From NCBI GenBank assembly GCA_029216955.1, contig JANAVB010010791.1, forward strand, positions 7,304,567 to 7,368,566: a stretch of DNA of 64,000 bases, read 5' to 3'. Each line of letters begins with the position of its first letter. Positions within the stretch are counted from its first letter, which is position 1. This DNA comes from Iris pallida (lineage: Eukaryota; Streptophyta; Magnoliopsida; Asparagales; Iridaceae). A program made the translations under genes and the position numbers. The notes under the pieces were generated by a model, which had not been told where the DNA came from, searched no databases, and saw nothing but the letters and a program-made list of their open reading frames with translations. This document shows positions 24,176 through 34,133 of the stretch, one piece after another.

Positions 24176-26015
24176 TGTCACGCGCCGACTCGCCGAATCG
24201 GTCGCCATCGCCTTGACTCGATATAAATCGATCCCCACGGGTCAGGACGTGATGTCGTGCAAGTCTTTAATGGACTTGCACAAGGCAAGGATGTGCAATT
24301 GGAAATTCCTTTTTGACTCGGCGCGTTGAAATTAAACAGTGCAGAGAGTTGAAGACATAGCATAGGAAAAAATTTAGCTTTTCATTCATAAACTTGTAAA
24401 GTATGTGCAAGGTCATTTTTGCATTACATATGCCATTGCGGCTATATCTTGAAACACAAAAAAAAAGCTCTCGACAAGCTTGCCCTAAAATAATCTTTGT
24501 CGTTCCATACATTCACGTCCTTTATACATTTGAACAAAGCCTTCGATCTGAGTTGGGCTTCAAAATACTTCAAAATATGAGAGCTTTATGTCGCCTCCCG
24601 TTCTTCAGCTTCAGGTCTAGTCTCGAGCTCCCGCAGCGCGCTCGTTACCTGGAGAGTTAGGGGTTAGCACACTTGCTAGTGGATGGGACAAACCCACTCA
24701 TCTAAACCGACACTGCTTATTAAGGATTATAGCATACGAAGTGATCTTTCTATTTAGAACTGTATGAATTGTAGTTCATATCGAAGGCACATTTTAAACG
24801 ATAACACATAACCAATTTTAAGCATTCTTACCACGGCCGTGCTCCTTTCCTGCACAAAATGTACAAGATACTTACCACCTGCACAAAATAATAGGTGAGC
24901 ATGCAATCTATCTTATATGCGATCATTGGTGATATCGATACCATGAAGGACGATTACGTAGCCTTGCGACGTGCCCTTCAGTCCAGGTAGCGAGCCTAAC
25001 TGGAGGTCTCGCAATGCCTCATGCCGAAGCACGATTTCCATAATTTCCTCCTAGGCCGATTCGGTCCCAGGACCCCGGGTACCGTCTCGAGGAAAGCTCA
25101 CCTTGTGCACAAGTCGTCCTTGACCATGCGAATGTATGATCAGTTTAACATGTATGAAGTAAATAGCATAGCGTAACCATTATCAAACCACATAATCATT
25201 CCTACTCGTACAAGGGTCCTTTTCCCCGAAACCGTACGTTCTGATTTAGCATCCCGTAGGCACCAAATTCTCCGAGGCATGATATACCGCAACCAAGGTT
25301 TTCTTCGTTGTGTTTTGCATGGCATGAAAATATATTCTATCTCTTTCTTAGAACTTTATCTTTTCTCTACTTAGGGTGAACTTATAGATTCGGAGTTAAC
25401 TTCTCTAGGTTGATACATTATCCCGAGTTCTCGATCTTAATGGCAAGCATACATCCCATTAGCATCATCAATTTGAACGTTGAACTTTAAGAATTTAGTT
25501 GGTGGGAAGGAGTAGAAAAGAAGGGGCCGAAGAACCACCCACCTAAGGAGATTGTGCCGAGAGTAGGAGAACACTTCGCGACGGTCAAGCGTCAGTTACA
25601 CGAACTCCTGCAATGGCACGAGCATCGAATTAGAACCCTTCCTTCAATCCTTCCTTCGAAATTTCCAAAGACACATTCAGAAATCGACGCGAAAGTACAC
25701 TATCAAATCCAAGCCACAATTCGTTCAGAAAGCCAAGAAAACCAATAAAACCAACGGCAGACAGGTTGCGTCGCTCTCTTTAGAGTTTCTTCGCCAAGAC
25801 GTCGCCTACCGCATCTAGGACTTACTCCAACAGTAGTCGATCCATTAGTTGGAACGGTACTCATATCACTCGTCAAAATCGATTTTATTGATGCCATGGT
25901 TTTTGTATTCCAAACTCGTCGCCGAGTCAGACTAGCCATCTATGTTCCCGAACATGTCTAACTTGGCACGAGCCTATTACATAGTGCTTCGCCCCAACGA
26001 GAGCGGGGCACTACA
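24176..26015 (-). repeat. 5' LTR of G2
   Basis: The minus strand starts TGTAGTGCCCCGCTCTC at 26015 and ends GGCGCGTGACA at 24176. It is a full partner of 17541-19369. The difference is several percent by eye, so this is an older insertion than E or F. Confidence 0.9.
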
Positions 26016-27653
26016 ACGGACAATGTTGCCACGAGCTACTTCCATTCCAATAAGAAGCTATCTTCGAAGCAGGTGAGATGGCAAGATTTCCTGGCCGAGT
26101 TCGACATGGAGTTGCAGTACAAACCCGGTAAGGAAAATCAGGTGGCCGATGCGCTTAGCAGGAAGGCCGAGCTCGCATCTGTGTGCTTGCTCAAGGAAGA
26201 CATTCTGGACCGTGTTCGAGTGGGTATCATGGAGGACCCACTAACACTGGCCATAGTGAAGCTTGCCAAGGAGGGCAAAACGAGAAGGTTCTGGCTGAAA
26301 GGCGGACTTCTCTACACCAAGGGCGACAAGGTGGTCGTGCCTAGATGGAGTGGCTTACGGAGACAGCTGCTCAAGGAGTGCCATGACACGAAGTGGACTA
26401 GGCATCCGGGACAGAAGCGAACCTTGGCGCTGCTGGAGGCCGCATACTACTGGCCTCACATGCGGAAGGATGTGGAGGACTATGTTCGTACTTGTCTTGT
26501 GTGCCAACAAGACAAGATGGACCATCAGAAGCCTGGGGGCCTGCTGGAGCCTCTTTTCGTGCCGAGTCGGCCATGGGAGAGCATATCGATGGACTTTATC
26601 TCTGTCCTGCCGAAAGTGGGGGCGCTAGGATCCATTCTTGTGCTGGTGGACCGGTTCTCAAAGTACGTGACCTTCATTGCTGCTTCAACGGACTGCACAG
26701 TAGAGGAGGCCGCACGACTGTTCATCAGCCACGTGGTGAAGTTCTGGGGCATCCCGGTCAACATTATCAGCGACCGAGATCCTCGTTTCACGGGAAAGTT
26801 CTGGATGGAAGTGTTCAAAATTCTCGGGACAGACTTACACTTCTCGACCAGCTTCCACCCGCAGACGGACGGACATACCGAGCAGGTCAACTCGCTACTC
26901 GAGGAGTACTTGCGACACTTTGTGAGTGCCAACTAGCGGGATTGGGTGCATCACCTCGACGTCGCTCAATTCTGCTACAATCTTCAACGGAGCGAGTCGT
27001 CGCATAGCAGCCCATTCGAGTTGGTGATGGGTCGCCAACTGCTTGCCCCGTACACACTGAGTGCGGGGTCTTCGAGTAGAAGTCCCGCGGCCAACCAGTT
27101 CACTTCAGATTTTAAGGCAAAGGCGGACATTGCCAAGGCATTTCTGGAGAAGGTCGTGAGGAAGACGAAGAAGTGGGCCGATGCGAAGCGAAGGCCGGTC
27201 GAGTACAAGGAGGGGGACATGGTGCTAGTGAAGCTACAACCGTAACAGTTCAAGGTGTTCCGCAAGGTGCACAAAGGACTAATCCGGAAGTATGAAGGCC
27301 CCTTCCCCGTACTCAAGAAGGTAGACAAGGTGGCCTACAAGCTTGAACTCCCCGCCAAGCTGAAGCTTCATCCAGTCTTTCATGCAAGTTGCTTGAAGCC
27401 GTACTATGAAGACTTGGACTATCCCCAGCGAGGAGTTCCGAAGCGACCAACGGCGACCATGACGACATCCTTCGACAAGGAGGTGGAAGCCGTGCTGGAC
27501 AAAAGGACCATTAGGCGGCGAGGCGTGTCCCCGTATGTGGAGTACTTCATCCAATGGAAGGGCATGCCTTATGGCGAGTCTAGCTGGGAACGTGCTGATA
27601 CGCGACATCAGTTCGAAGCCGAGATCCAGGCGTTTCTCAGCGAGCATGGTTGA
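26016..27653 (+). pseudogene. G1 pol, second part: RNase H end, integrase, chromodomain
   Basis: It resumes with TDNVATSYF-type text and LQYKPGKENQVADALSRKA (about 26110-26165). The integrase zinc finger has HDTKWTRHPG and YVRTCLVCQQDK (about 26385-26515). The core has SMDFISVLP (about 26590), ISDRDPRFTGKFW (about 26770) and STSFHPQTDGHTEQVNSLL (about 26850). Stops occur at about 26934 and 27243. The tail has VFHASCLKPYYEDL and a canonical chromodomain (VEYFIQWKGMP...ESSWERA, about 27535-27595) ending at 27653. Known role of the chromodomain: directing integration to particular chromatin. The domain is well preserved despite upstream breaks. Confidence 0.88.
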
Positions 27654-27670
27654 CGAGGGCGTCAACGTCT

Positions 27671-27684
27671 TAGGTGGGGGAGAA
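27671..27684 (+). other. Polypurine tract of G1
   Basis: TAGGTGGGGGAGAA abuts the 3' LTR start, the usual primer for plus-strand synthesis. Confidence 0.85.
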
Positions 27685-28203
27685 TGTAACGTCCCAAATG
27701 TTGCACCCCGCCCGAGGCCCAGTTGCATAACCTTTTCACGGACCAAGGTTATGCGAAAAGCTTCCAGAATATTCTAGAAGATGGCGGAAGGCTCCAGAAG
27801 ATAGTGGATCTCTCCGGAAGGCCCAAGATCGTTCTAGGAGGCCCAAGAAGCTTCTGGATGGCCCGTAAAGTTTTCTTTTCTGTTGCTAGGGAATAAACCT
27901 GGAATATGCCGTTCCAGTTATGGTAGAAAAGAATAATCCTTAGAATATTCCTTCCAGGACTTTCCATGTAAAGTTCTCTAAGCACTTATAAAAGGGAGAG
28001 GCTTTCACTTGTTCCTTACCACCAAAATTTGTAAGCATTTTCCATTCAATAAAGAAATCTTACGAGTCTCCTCTTTGCTCCACTATTCTAATTTCCTTAG
28101 CGATCTAGCTAAGTCGGGTTGGGAAGGCTTGCACGAGTCTTTGAGAAAAAAGACAGTGCACCGCACGGGACGAAGTGCTAGCAAAAACACTAAGTCCATG
28201 ACA
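27685..28203 (+). repeat. 3' LTR of G1
   Basis: 519 bp, the same length as the 5' LTR. Starts TGTAACGTCCCAAATG and ends CCATGACA, then CTAA repeats the left flank. Confidence 0.92.
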
Positions 28204-28696
28204 CTAAAGCTTCATGCTGAGTAGTATGACACTACAAAGAGGCGGTGACCTCATGCTACAGTTGTATGACACTACGATGAGGTTTTCGGTAGGATTAATA
28301 CCTCGACTTTAGGCCATGTCATAGCGACGTAGTACCGCAAGAGAAGCGCAAAGCGCTTCATGCCATGTCTCTTTAACAAAGAACTCACCTATAGTGTATG
28401 GACAGAGATAACAGGTCGTCTCTTGAGGGTAAACTTGCAGACGTCCAAAATTATACACTGAAACCAGGCTGGCACAGGGCCTTTAATGTGTAGCTAGAAG
28501 CACATGTAACTACATTATGTGAGTGGGAAGAATTTCAGCTATGGTGCAGAATTCAAGGCTTAGTCCGTTCTTGTATTATAGTCTGTTATTTGACCCATGC
28601 GGAAAGATTCAAATCGTCAGCGACATCTCTCCTAATACATGATGGGCAGTTACTGTGGGGAACACTCAAACCCATATATAGAGATATATGGACGAT
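28204..28696 (+). repeat. Copia A 3' non-coding region (part 2)
   Basis: Continuation of 13507-14081 after the G1 insertion: the third ~150-bp unit (GACACTACAAAGAG, CCTCATGCTACAG) and the stretch leading to the LTR. The same sequence occurs inverted in BC (about 29285-29775). Confidence 0.8.
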
Positions 28697-28767
28697 TGTT
28701 GGAGTTTGGCCCTTTTATTGGAAAGTTTAGTCCCACATCGGCTAGGCCAAAGAAGTTGTATCTCTAT
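28697..28767 (+). repeat. Truncated 3' LTR of Copia A (71 bp)
   Basis: Starts TGTTGGAGTTTGGCC and follows the 5' LTR through CCCACATCGGCTAGGCC, then stops inside the promoter-distal U3. Confidence 0.85.
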
Positions 28768-29284
28768 GCGCAACCTGCGCCAACTGCGCGCCAACAGGCA
28801 GCGCCCACTGGCGCGCCACTGGGCCACGCAACTGGGCGCACCTCTGGGCCGCGTAATTGGGTGTGCCACTTGGCCGTGCAACTGGACGCGTCACTTGGCT
28901 GTGCCAATTGGCAGCGCAAGTGGCTCGTGCAACGAGCGTAACTTAAGTGCACTATGCGCCAAGCGACGATGCTAACGTGCTATGTGCAAAGTGCACCAAC
29001 AAAATGCCACATTATACCTCATGAGCCCATGAGCCCGAGTTTGTGTCCGAGTCAGAGTCGCTACTCCATTAGAAATTAATTTCTAAGAGCAAAAAGCATG
29101 AACGCTTCATTGTTGATTTATCCTTTTTTCCATTAGAAAAATGCCCCCACATGGCACACCTATGTGTACCTCCACACCACTTGTGCATCTCTAAACAAGC
29201 ATAGCTATTATATAGAGATACAACTCCTTTGGCCTAGCCGATATGGGACTAAACTTTCCAATAAAAAAAGGCCAAACTCCAACA
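28768..29284 (-). repeat. Truncated 3' LTR of Copia BC
   Basis: The minus strand starts TGTTGGAGTTTGG at 29284 and follows the family LTR to the GCGCA-rich array, then stops at the inverted junction. About 517 bp of a roughly 1.1-kb LTR remains, so TATA and poly(A) parts are lost. Confidence 0.85.
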
Positions 29285-30341
29285 ATTCCCCACATATCTC
29301 TATATATATGGGTTTGAGTGTTCCCCATAGTAACTGTCCATCATGCATTAGGAGAGATATCGCTGACAACTTGAATCTTCCCGCATGAGTCAAATAACAG
29401 ACTATAATACAAGAATGGACTAAGCCTTGAATTCTATACCATAGCTGAAATTCTTCCCACTCACATAATGTAGTTACATGTGCTTCTGGCTGCACATTAA
29501 AGACCCTATGCCAGCTTGGTTTCAGTATATAATTTTGTGCGTCTACAAGTTTATCCTCAAGAGACGGCCTTCTATACACTATAGGTAAGTTCTTTGTTAA
29601 AGAGACATGGAATGAAGTGCTTTACGCTTACCTTGCAGTGCTACGCCGCTATGACATGGCCTAAAGCCGAGGCCTTATCCCGTACCGGGAACCTCATCGT
29701 AGTGTCATACTACTGTAGCATGAGGTCACCGGCTCTTTGTAGTGCCATACTACCCATCATGAAGCCTTAGGCTCTCTTGCAGTATTACGCCGCAACGACA
29801 TGGCTTGCAAGGCCGAGGCTTTACCCATATCCAGTTACCTCATTGTGGTGTCGTGCCACTGTAACATGAGGAACTCCTCCCCTTTGTAGTGCTGACTACA
29901 CCCTCTTTAATTTTCAATATACAACATTAGGCTACCTGCCTATTTGCGGTGCTATGCCGCTGTGACTTGGCTCGCAAAGCCGAGGCATTACCCCTTTCGG
30001 GAACCTCATGGTGGAGTCACCCCACAGTAGCATGGAGTTTCACTCATTGTAGTGCTGCGCTAACGTGCCTCCTGTAAAGTACACCAGGCATTCATACTGC
30101 CTGAGAACTCATTAAGGCGTTTAAGCCAACCTTTCCACATGATCCATTTTCTGCAGAAAACAACAGTAGAAAATAGTGGTTATAGGTCCGTAACCTATCC
30201 ATGCCCAATAGGACATGTACCCACCATTTCTGATATTCTTCTGATTAATGGTCCTCCCTTGAACCAAAAGCTAAATGCCTAGTAGATTTTTCTTTGAACT
30301 AATAGCATAAAACTTTATGGTAGGATTGCAATAATACAATA
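29285..30341 (-). repeat. Copia BC 3' non-coding region with three tandem units
   Basis: Three diverged units of about 150 bp, near 29640-30070, each with CACTACAA(A)G(A)G, CTCATG(C)TAC, GCCTCGGC and GCAAG/AGCCTA landmarks on the minus strand. A purine-rich TATGTGGGGAATTG just before the LTR is the likely polypurine tract. Confidence 0.7.
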
Positions 30342-32255
30342 TCAGAATGCCTTCAAGCCCATTTTACTTGTTGTGTCATCGATCAGTTGGTGCTTGAGGC
30401 CCTTGGTGAACGAATCCGCCAGGTTTTCCTGACTCCGAACATCAATGACTGCAATAACACCTCTCTTGATAAGATCATGTACTGTCTTGTGCTTCAACCG
30501 CACAGTCATATTCTTTCCGTTGAAGAGGTTATTTGATGCCACCGTCGTAGTCGCCTGATTGTCGCAGTATATCGGTATTGCCGGTATTTATGCCCTAACA
30601 ACTGGAAGATCATACATGAGATTCCGAAGCCATTATGCTTCCTCGGCTGCGGTATCAAGTGCAAAGAACTCAGATTCCATGGATGACCACGAGAGCATAG
30701 TCTGCTTCTTCGACTTCCACGATGATCTTGATCCCTAAGATCATATCAGCTTCCCCCAAGTCCTTCATACTGAACTTGTTCGAGATGAATTTCTTTGTCT
30801 TCGTGACACAACTCATATCCGTACCTAGGATAAGCATGTCGTCCACGTACAGACAAACGATCACACCTCTTCCATCAGCGAACTTCGTGTAAACACACTT
30901 GTCCGTCTCGCTGACCATGTAGCCATTTGACCTTATAACTTTGTCAAATTTCTCGTGCGACATCTTGGGAGCCTGTTTAAGATCGTACAAAGATTTCACC
31001 AACTTGCAGACTTTGTCTTCAAGACCCTTGACGACAAATCCCTCTGGCTGTTGCATATAAATCTCTTCGGTCTGTTCGCCATTTAGGAAAGCCGTTTTCA
31101 CATCCATCTGATGTATCACCATCTTATGTATCGCTGCGAGAGCAATCAACATTCTGATGGTAGTCATCCGGGCTACTGGAGCATACGTGTCAAAGTAGTC
31201 AATCCCCTACTTCTGAGAAAACCCTTTAGCTACCAACCTAGCCTTGAACTTGTCAATAGTTCCGTCTGCTTTCATCTTCTTCTTGAAGATCCATTTGCAT
31301 CCGATGGATTTTGCTCCTTCAGGAAGATCAACCAACACCCAAGTGTTATTTGAGGTGATGGAATCAATTTCATTATCAATCGCCTCCTTCCAGAAAACTG
31401 TTTCTCTGGTCTTCATCGTCTCATCATAGGTAAGCAGATCTGCTTCCACATGATAGGCGACAAAGTCACTTCCGAAGTCCTTCGGCCTCCTCACTTGCTT
31501 CGTTGATGGCTCAATGAGATCTGGTTCAACCGTTGTTTCAACAACATCTTCTTGGACCACATCTTCATTGAAGACCTGTGCACCCTCATTATTCTCCGGA
31601 ACATCCGCAAGAACAATATTCTTGTGCCTTGCAAATTTGTCTTCAAAATATTCTGTGTCGCGAGATTCAATGATATGATTTGACTCAATATCAAGAAATC
31701 TCCGAACACCACTCTTCTCGACATACCCCAAGAAGACCGTCTTAGTAGTCCTTGTCCCAAGCTTCTGAATCTTCAGATCTGGAAGCTTGACATATGCCAG
31801 ACACCCCCACACTCGAATGACATTCAAGTTAGGTCTGACTTTGAACCAGAGTTCATGAGAAGTAATGTCAGAAGTTGCATGAGGTACCCTATTCAGAATA
31901 AAAGTGGCCGTCAGTGCAGCTTCTCCCCAGTAGCACTTAGGAAGACCCGCAGTCAACAGCATTGAGTTAATCATTTCTATTAACGTTCTGTTCTTACTCT
32001 CTACTACTCCGTTTGATTGAGGAGAGTACGGAGCCGTAGTCTCAATAAAAATTTCATGTTCTTTGTAAAATGATGCGAATTCATGAGTGTACTCCCCACC
32101 TCGATCACTTCTTATTCTTTTGAGTTGTTGTGCAGTCTGCTGCTCAGCTTCGGCTCTGAACTCCTTGAACTTCTCGAATTCTTCGTCTTTAGCCTTCAGC
32201 AAGTAGACGAACGCATACTTTGAGAAGTCATCAATGAAGGTTATGAAATACTTCA
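30342..32255 (-). pseudogene. Copia BC integrase-RT-RNase H remnant
   Basis: It begins mid-integrase at GVKYFITFIDDFSKY (about 32250), then RIRSDRGGEYTHEF, SPQSNGVVESKNRT (E to S near the catalytic Glu region) and LWFKVRPNLNVIRVWGC. A stop lies at about 31205 (FSQK then GIDYFD). RT follows with HQMDVKTAFLNGE and VCLYVDDMLILG (about 30835-30865). After DLGEADMILGIKI, about 0.45 kb is deleted relative to A, and the text jumps to RNase H VEEADYALV/MESEFF. The end is intact: LKHKTVHDLIKRG...KGLKHQLIDD (30542-30342). Confidence 0.86.
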
Positions 32256-34000
32256 CCCCTGCGCAATTCGACCATTGCGCAATCCATCTGTGCGCCATCT
32301 GCCCCTGCGCACTTGGCACCCTGCGCAGTGCATACCCTGCGCAACCAACTTGTCTATGATGAATTTGTTATTTCTTGATCTTGGCTCTTCTATAGTCCTA
32401 TTTTTATATTAGTATTTTATTAGGTATTTTATGCCCATTTTATATCCTTACGCCTTTTGGCATGAACTTGATTTTGCTTAATATGTCTGGAATGACTATT
32501 GTACATAGCATGGTGTGACAAGGAACTAGCCTAACTTGACAGTGACCCGTAGTGGTGCACTCCTGACATGACCAACCTGACATGATAGTGGCCCGTCGTG
32601 GCGCACTCCTAACAAGTACCCTGACATGATTTATCTTGATAACTTGATAGTGGCCCGTGGCGGCGCACTCTTGACTTAACTTGACTTGATAACTTGACTT
32701 GACTTGCCTTGACACCGTGGGTGTTCCTGCTTGCTCGTTTGCACAATCCACTTGTCTTGTCTTGCATCATGTCTAGGACGTGACTTCCTGGGTACCACGG
32801 CCAGGGACTCGCACTAAATTGGATTAGGCTAATGATTAGATCAAACTAGAACATGGAGAATTCCCAGTCACAGGCAGTCTCGTTATCTGGGCGCTTTAAT
32901 GGACTTGTAGCTTGCCGACGAGTAGAGCACATTTCCAGCACACTGTCATGTGTTGCACCCTCTAAGTCACCTAAGGGTACATTTGTCTCCCGGGCGATGT
33001 ACCCAACTATAACTCTCAACCCGCGGAAGGATAACTGGATGGTCTGCAGGGCTTGGGACTGGAGTTTCTCACTTGCATCTTGTTAGTAATTAGGCTTGTG
33101 ATAACCCTAGTTAGTTAAAGTAGTAAGCCGTAGTACTTGCCTGGCCGATTGTGAATGAATGGTGTCCAGCTCTATCTAAGTCTTGTCTAGCCCCTGTACC
33201 TGGAACTCTTGATCATGATTGTTTTACTTATCTCTAACGATAAATGGGTAGAGACAGTGAGCTATTCAGGCGAAGGGATACAATCCCGGTCCTTGTTTGG
33301 TTTAAGGATTGTAACCTGGCTCCCGGAATGGGTCCACGTCCCTAGTCGTTTATCGCCTTGAGTACTTTTATTACTTGTACTTTCTTTTATTCTTTATGTT
33401 CTGATATGCTGGCTTTTGTTCTTATTTGTGGCCTCCTTTGTGGCACTTGCTCTTTCTGGGGTTTGACCCAGCTGGTTTTGTGTGGCCAGATTTCGGAGCA
33501 GCTCCCGAGGATCTACCGAGTTTCCAGCCCAATGGTGACAACTAGACGGAACCCGGGCCAAGAGTGGGTTTTCCTTTTTGTTTTACCCACTTATATGTAA
33601 ATTTATTCTTTTGAGGCGTTTAGCCGACGAGCACCTGTTAGCTCGATGCACATTTACTTATTGTCTGCCTACGGGCTGTAAACATGATTAACAAATCCTA
33701 GGGTTGATCATGTATGACTGAACTCTTGCTAGTCCTATCATTTTGTACGACTAGCTTCATGATCATCCAATATGTAATATTTGGGACGCCTTATATATAT
33801 ATTTGATGCTCTAACATCTTGTAACTCTGTTAATTGCTTGAGATTGAGACAATAGGCTTGACCTTAAGAGACTGCTGGCTTGTAGTAAACCCTCATATCT
33901 AGACAGCCGTGACCGTATAGTTGAGATGTATTCTATTTCAATATACGTAGCTGGCTGTGTCTGCCCCCGCTCTCCAGTATTCTGGTTCTGGGGCGTGACA
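32256..34000 (+). repeat. 5' LTR of E, first ~817 bp missing
   Basis: Aligns with 39827-41634. One 61-bp deletion lies between GCAATCCATCT direct repeats, and there is a 2-bp TA length change near 33795. One substitution is seen (TTTTACCC versus TTTCACCC near 33585/41216). Ends GGGGCGTGACA. Confidence 0.9.
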
Positions 34001-34133
34001 CGGTTTAAGTGGTGGCCCATGCAGGTCTTGTCAATCAAGAAATGTGAGGGTTTATCGAATAGATGTCTCAATCAATATTCGCCCTTGATCTCTGCTCGTA
34101 TCTTCAAATCCCTGAGATTCTTGACCTGATCAC
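34001..34133 (+). other. Leader of element E
   Basis: The usual TGGTATCAGAGC primer-binding site is absent. The first TGG-starting stretch is TGGTGGCCCATGC, about ten bases after the LTR. It may pair with another tRNA or be a changed site; which one cannot be told here. Confidence 0.5.

Larger units (their letters stand above)
17541..26015 (-). mobile_element. Gypsy element G2 (Tekay/Del-like chromovirus), nested in G1
   Basis: A complete minus-strand element. Its 5' LTR is at 24176-26015 and its 3' LTR at 17541-19369. An iMet primer-binding site follows the 5' LTR, then gag, protease, RT, RNase H, integrase and a degenerate chromodomain in order. G1's pol frame resumes directly after 26015. 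LTRs start TGTAGTGCCC and end CGTGACA (CGTGATA in the 3' copy). A clean 5-bp target duplication is not preserved (TGACT left, ACGGA right). Several frameshifts and stops make it non-autonomous today. Confidence 0.9.
14082..28203 (+). mobile_element. Gypsy element G1 (chromovirus, Galadriel-like), nested in Copia A
   Basis: It has LTRs of 519 bp at both ends (14082-14600, 27685-28203), an iMet primer-binding site, gag, protease, RT, RNase H, integrase and a C-terminal chromodomain, and a polypurine tract. CTAA flanks both sides (14078-14081 and 28204-28207). The sister sequence of BC reads straight through this site, which proves insertion. G2 interrupts its pol between 17540 and 26016. The LTRs differ at roughly two dozen positions by eye (about 4-5%). 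The CFLCGGNHFIRDC knuckle (one residue shorter than usual) and canonical chromodomain point to Galadriel-type chromoviruses. Confidence 0.88.
4719..28767 (+). mobile_element. Copia element A (Tork-like), decayed, split by nested insertions
   Basis: The order is LTR, gag, integrase, reverse transcriptase and RNase H on the plus strand, as expected for Copia. The internal parts are 5862-7802, 12024-14081 and 28204-28696. A probable solo LTR (7803-12023) and Gypsy G1 (14082-28203) interrupt it. Its 3' LTR starts at 28697 but stops after 71 bp at an inverted junction with element BC, a sister copy. Many stops, frameshifts and a gag/protease deletion show it is inactive. The Tork-like placement rests on motif style only. 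Confidence 0.85.
28204..29775. repeat. Large imperfect inverted repeat: tail-to-tail Copia A and BC
   Basis: The left arm 28204-28767 is the tail of A plus 71 bp of LTR. Its reverse complement, with divergence, is 29212-29775, the tail and LTR start of BC. The loop 28768-29211 is the rest of BC's LTR fragment. The junction (GTATCTCTAT then GCGCAACCTGCG) is not an LTR end for either element. Confidence 0.85.

Noticed and set aside
32440..33600. Frames of 77-103 codons repeated almost exactly at 40072-41232
   Set aside because: Both sets lie in the two LTRs of element E. Duplication explains their identity, and no domain is recognisable.
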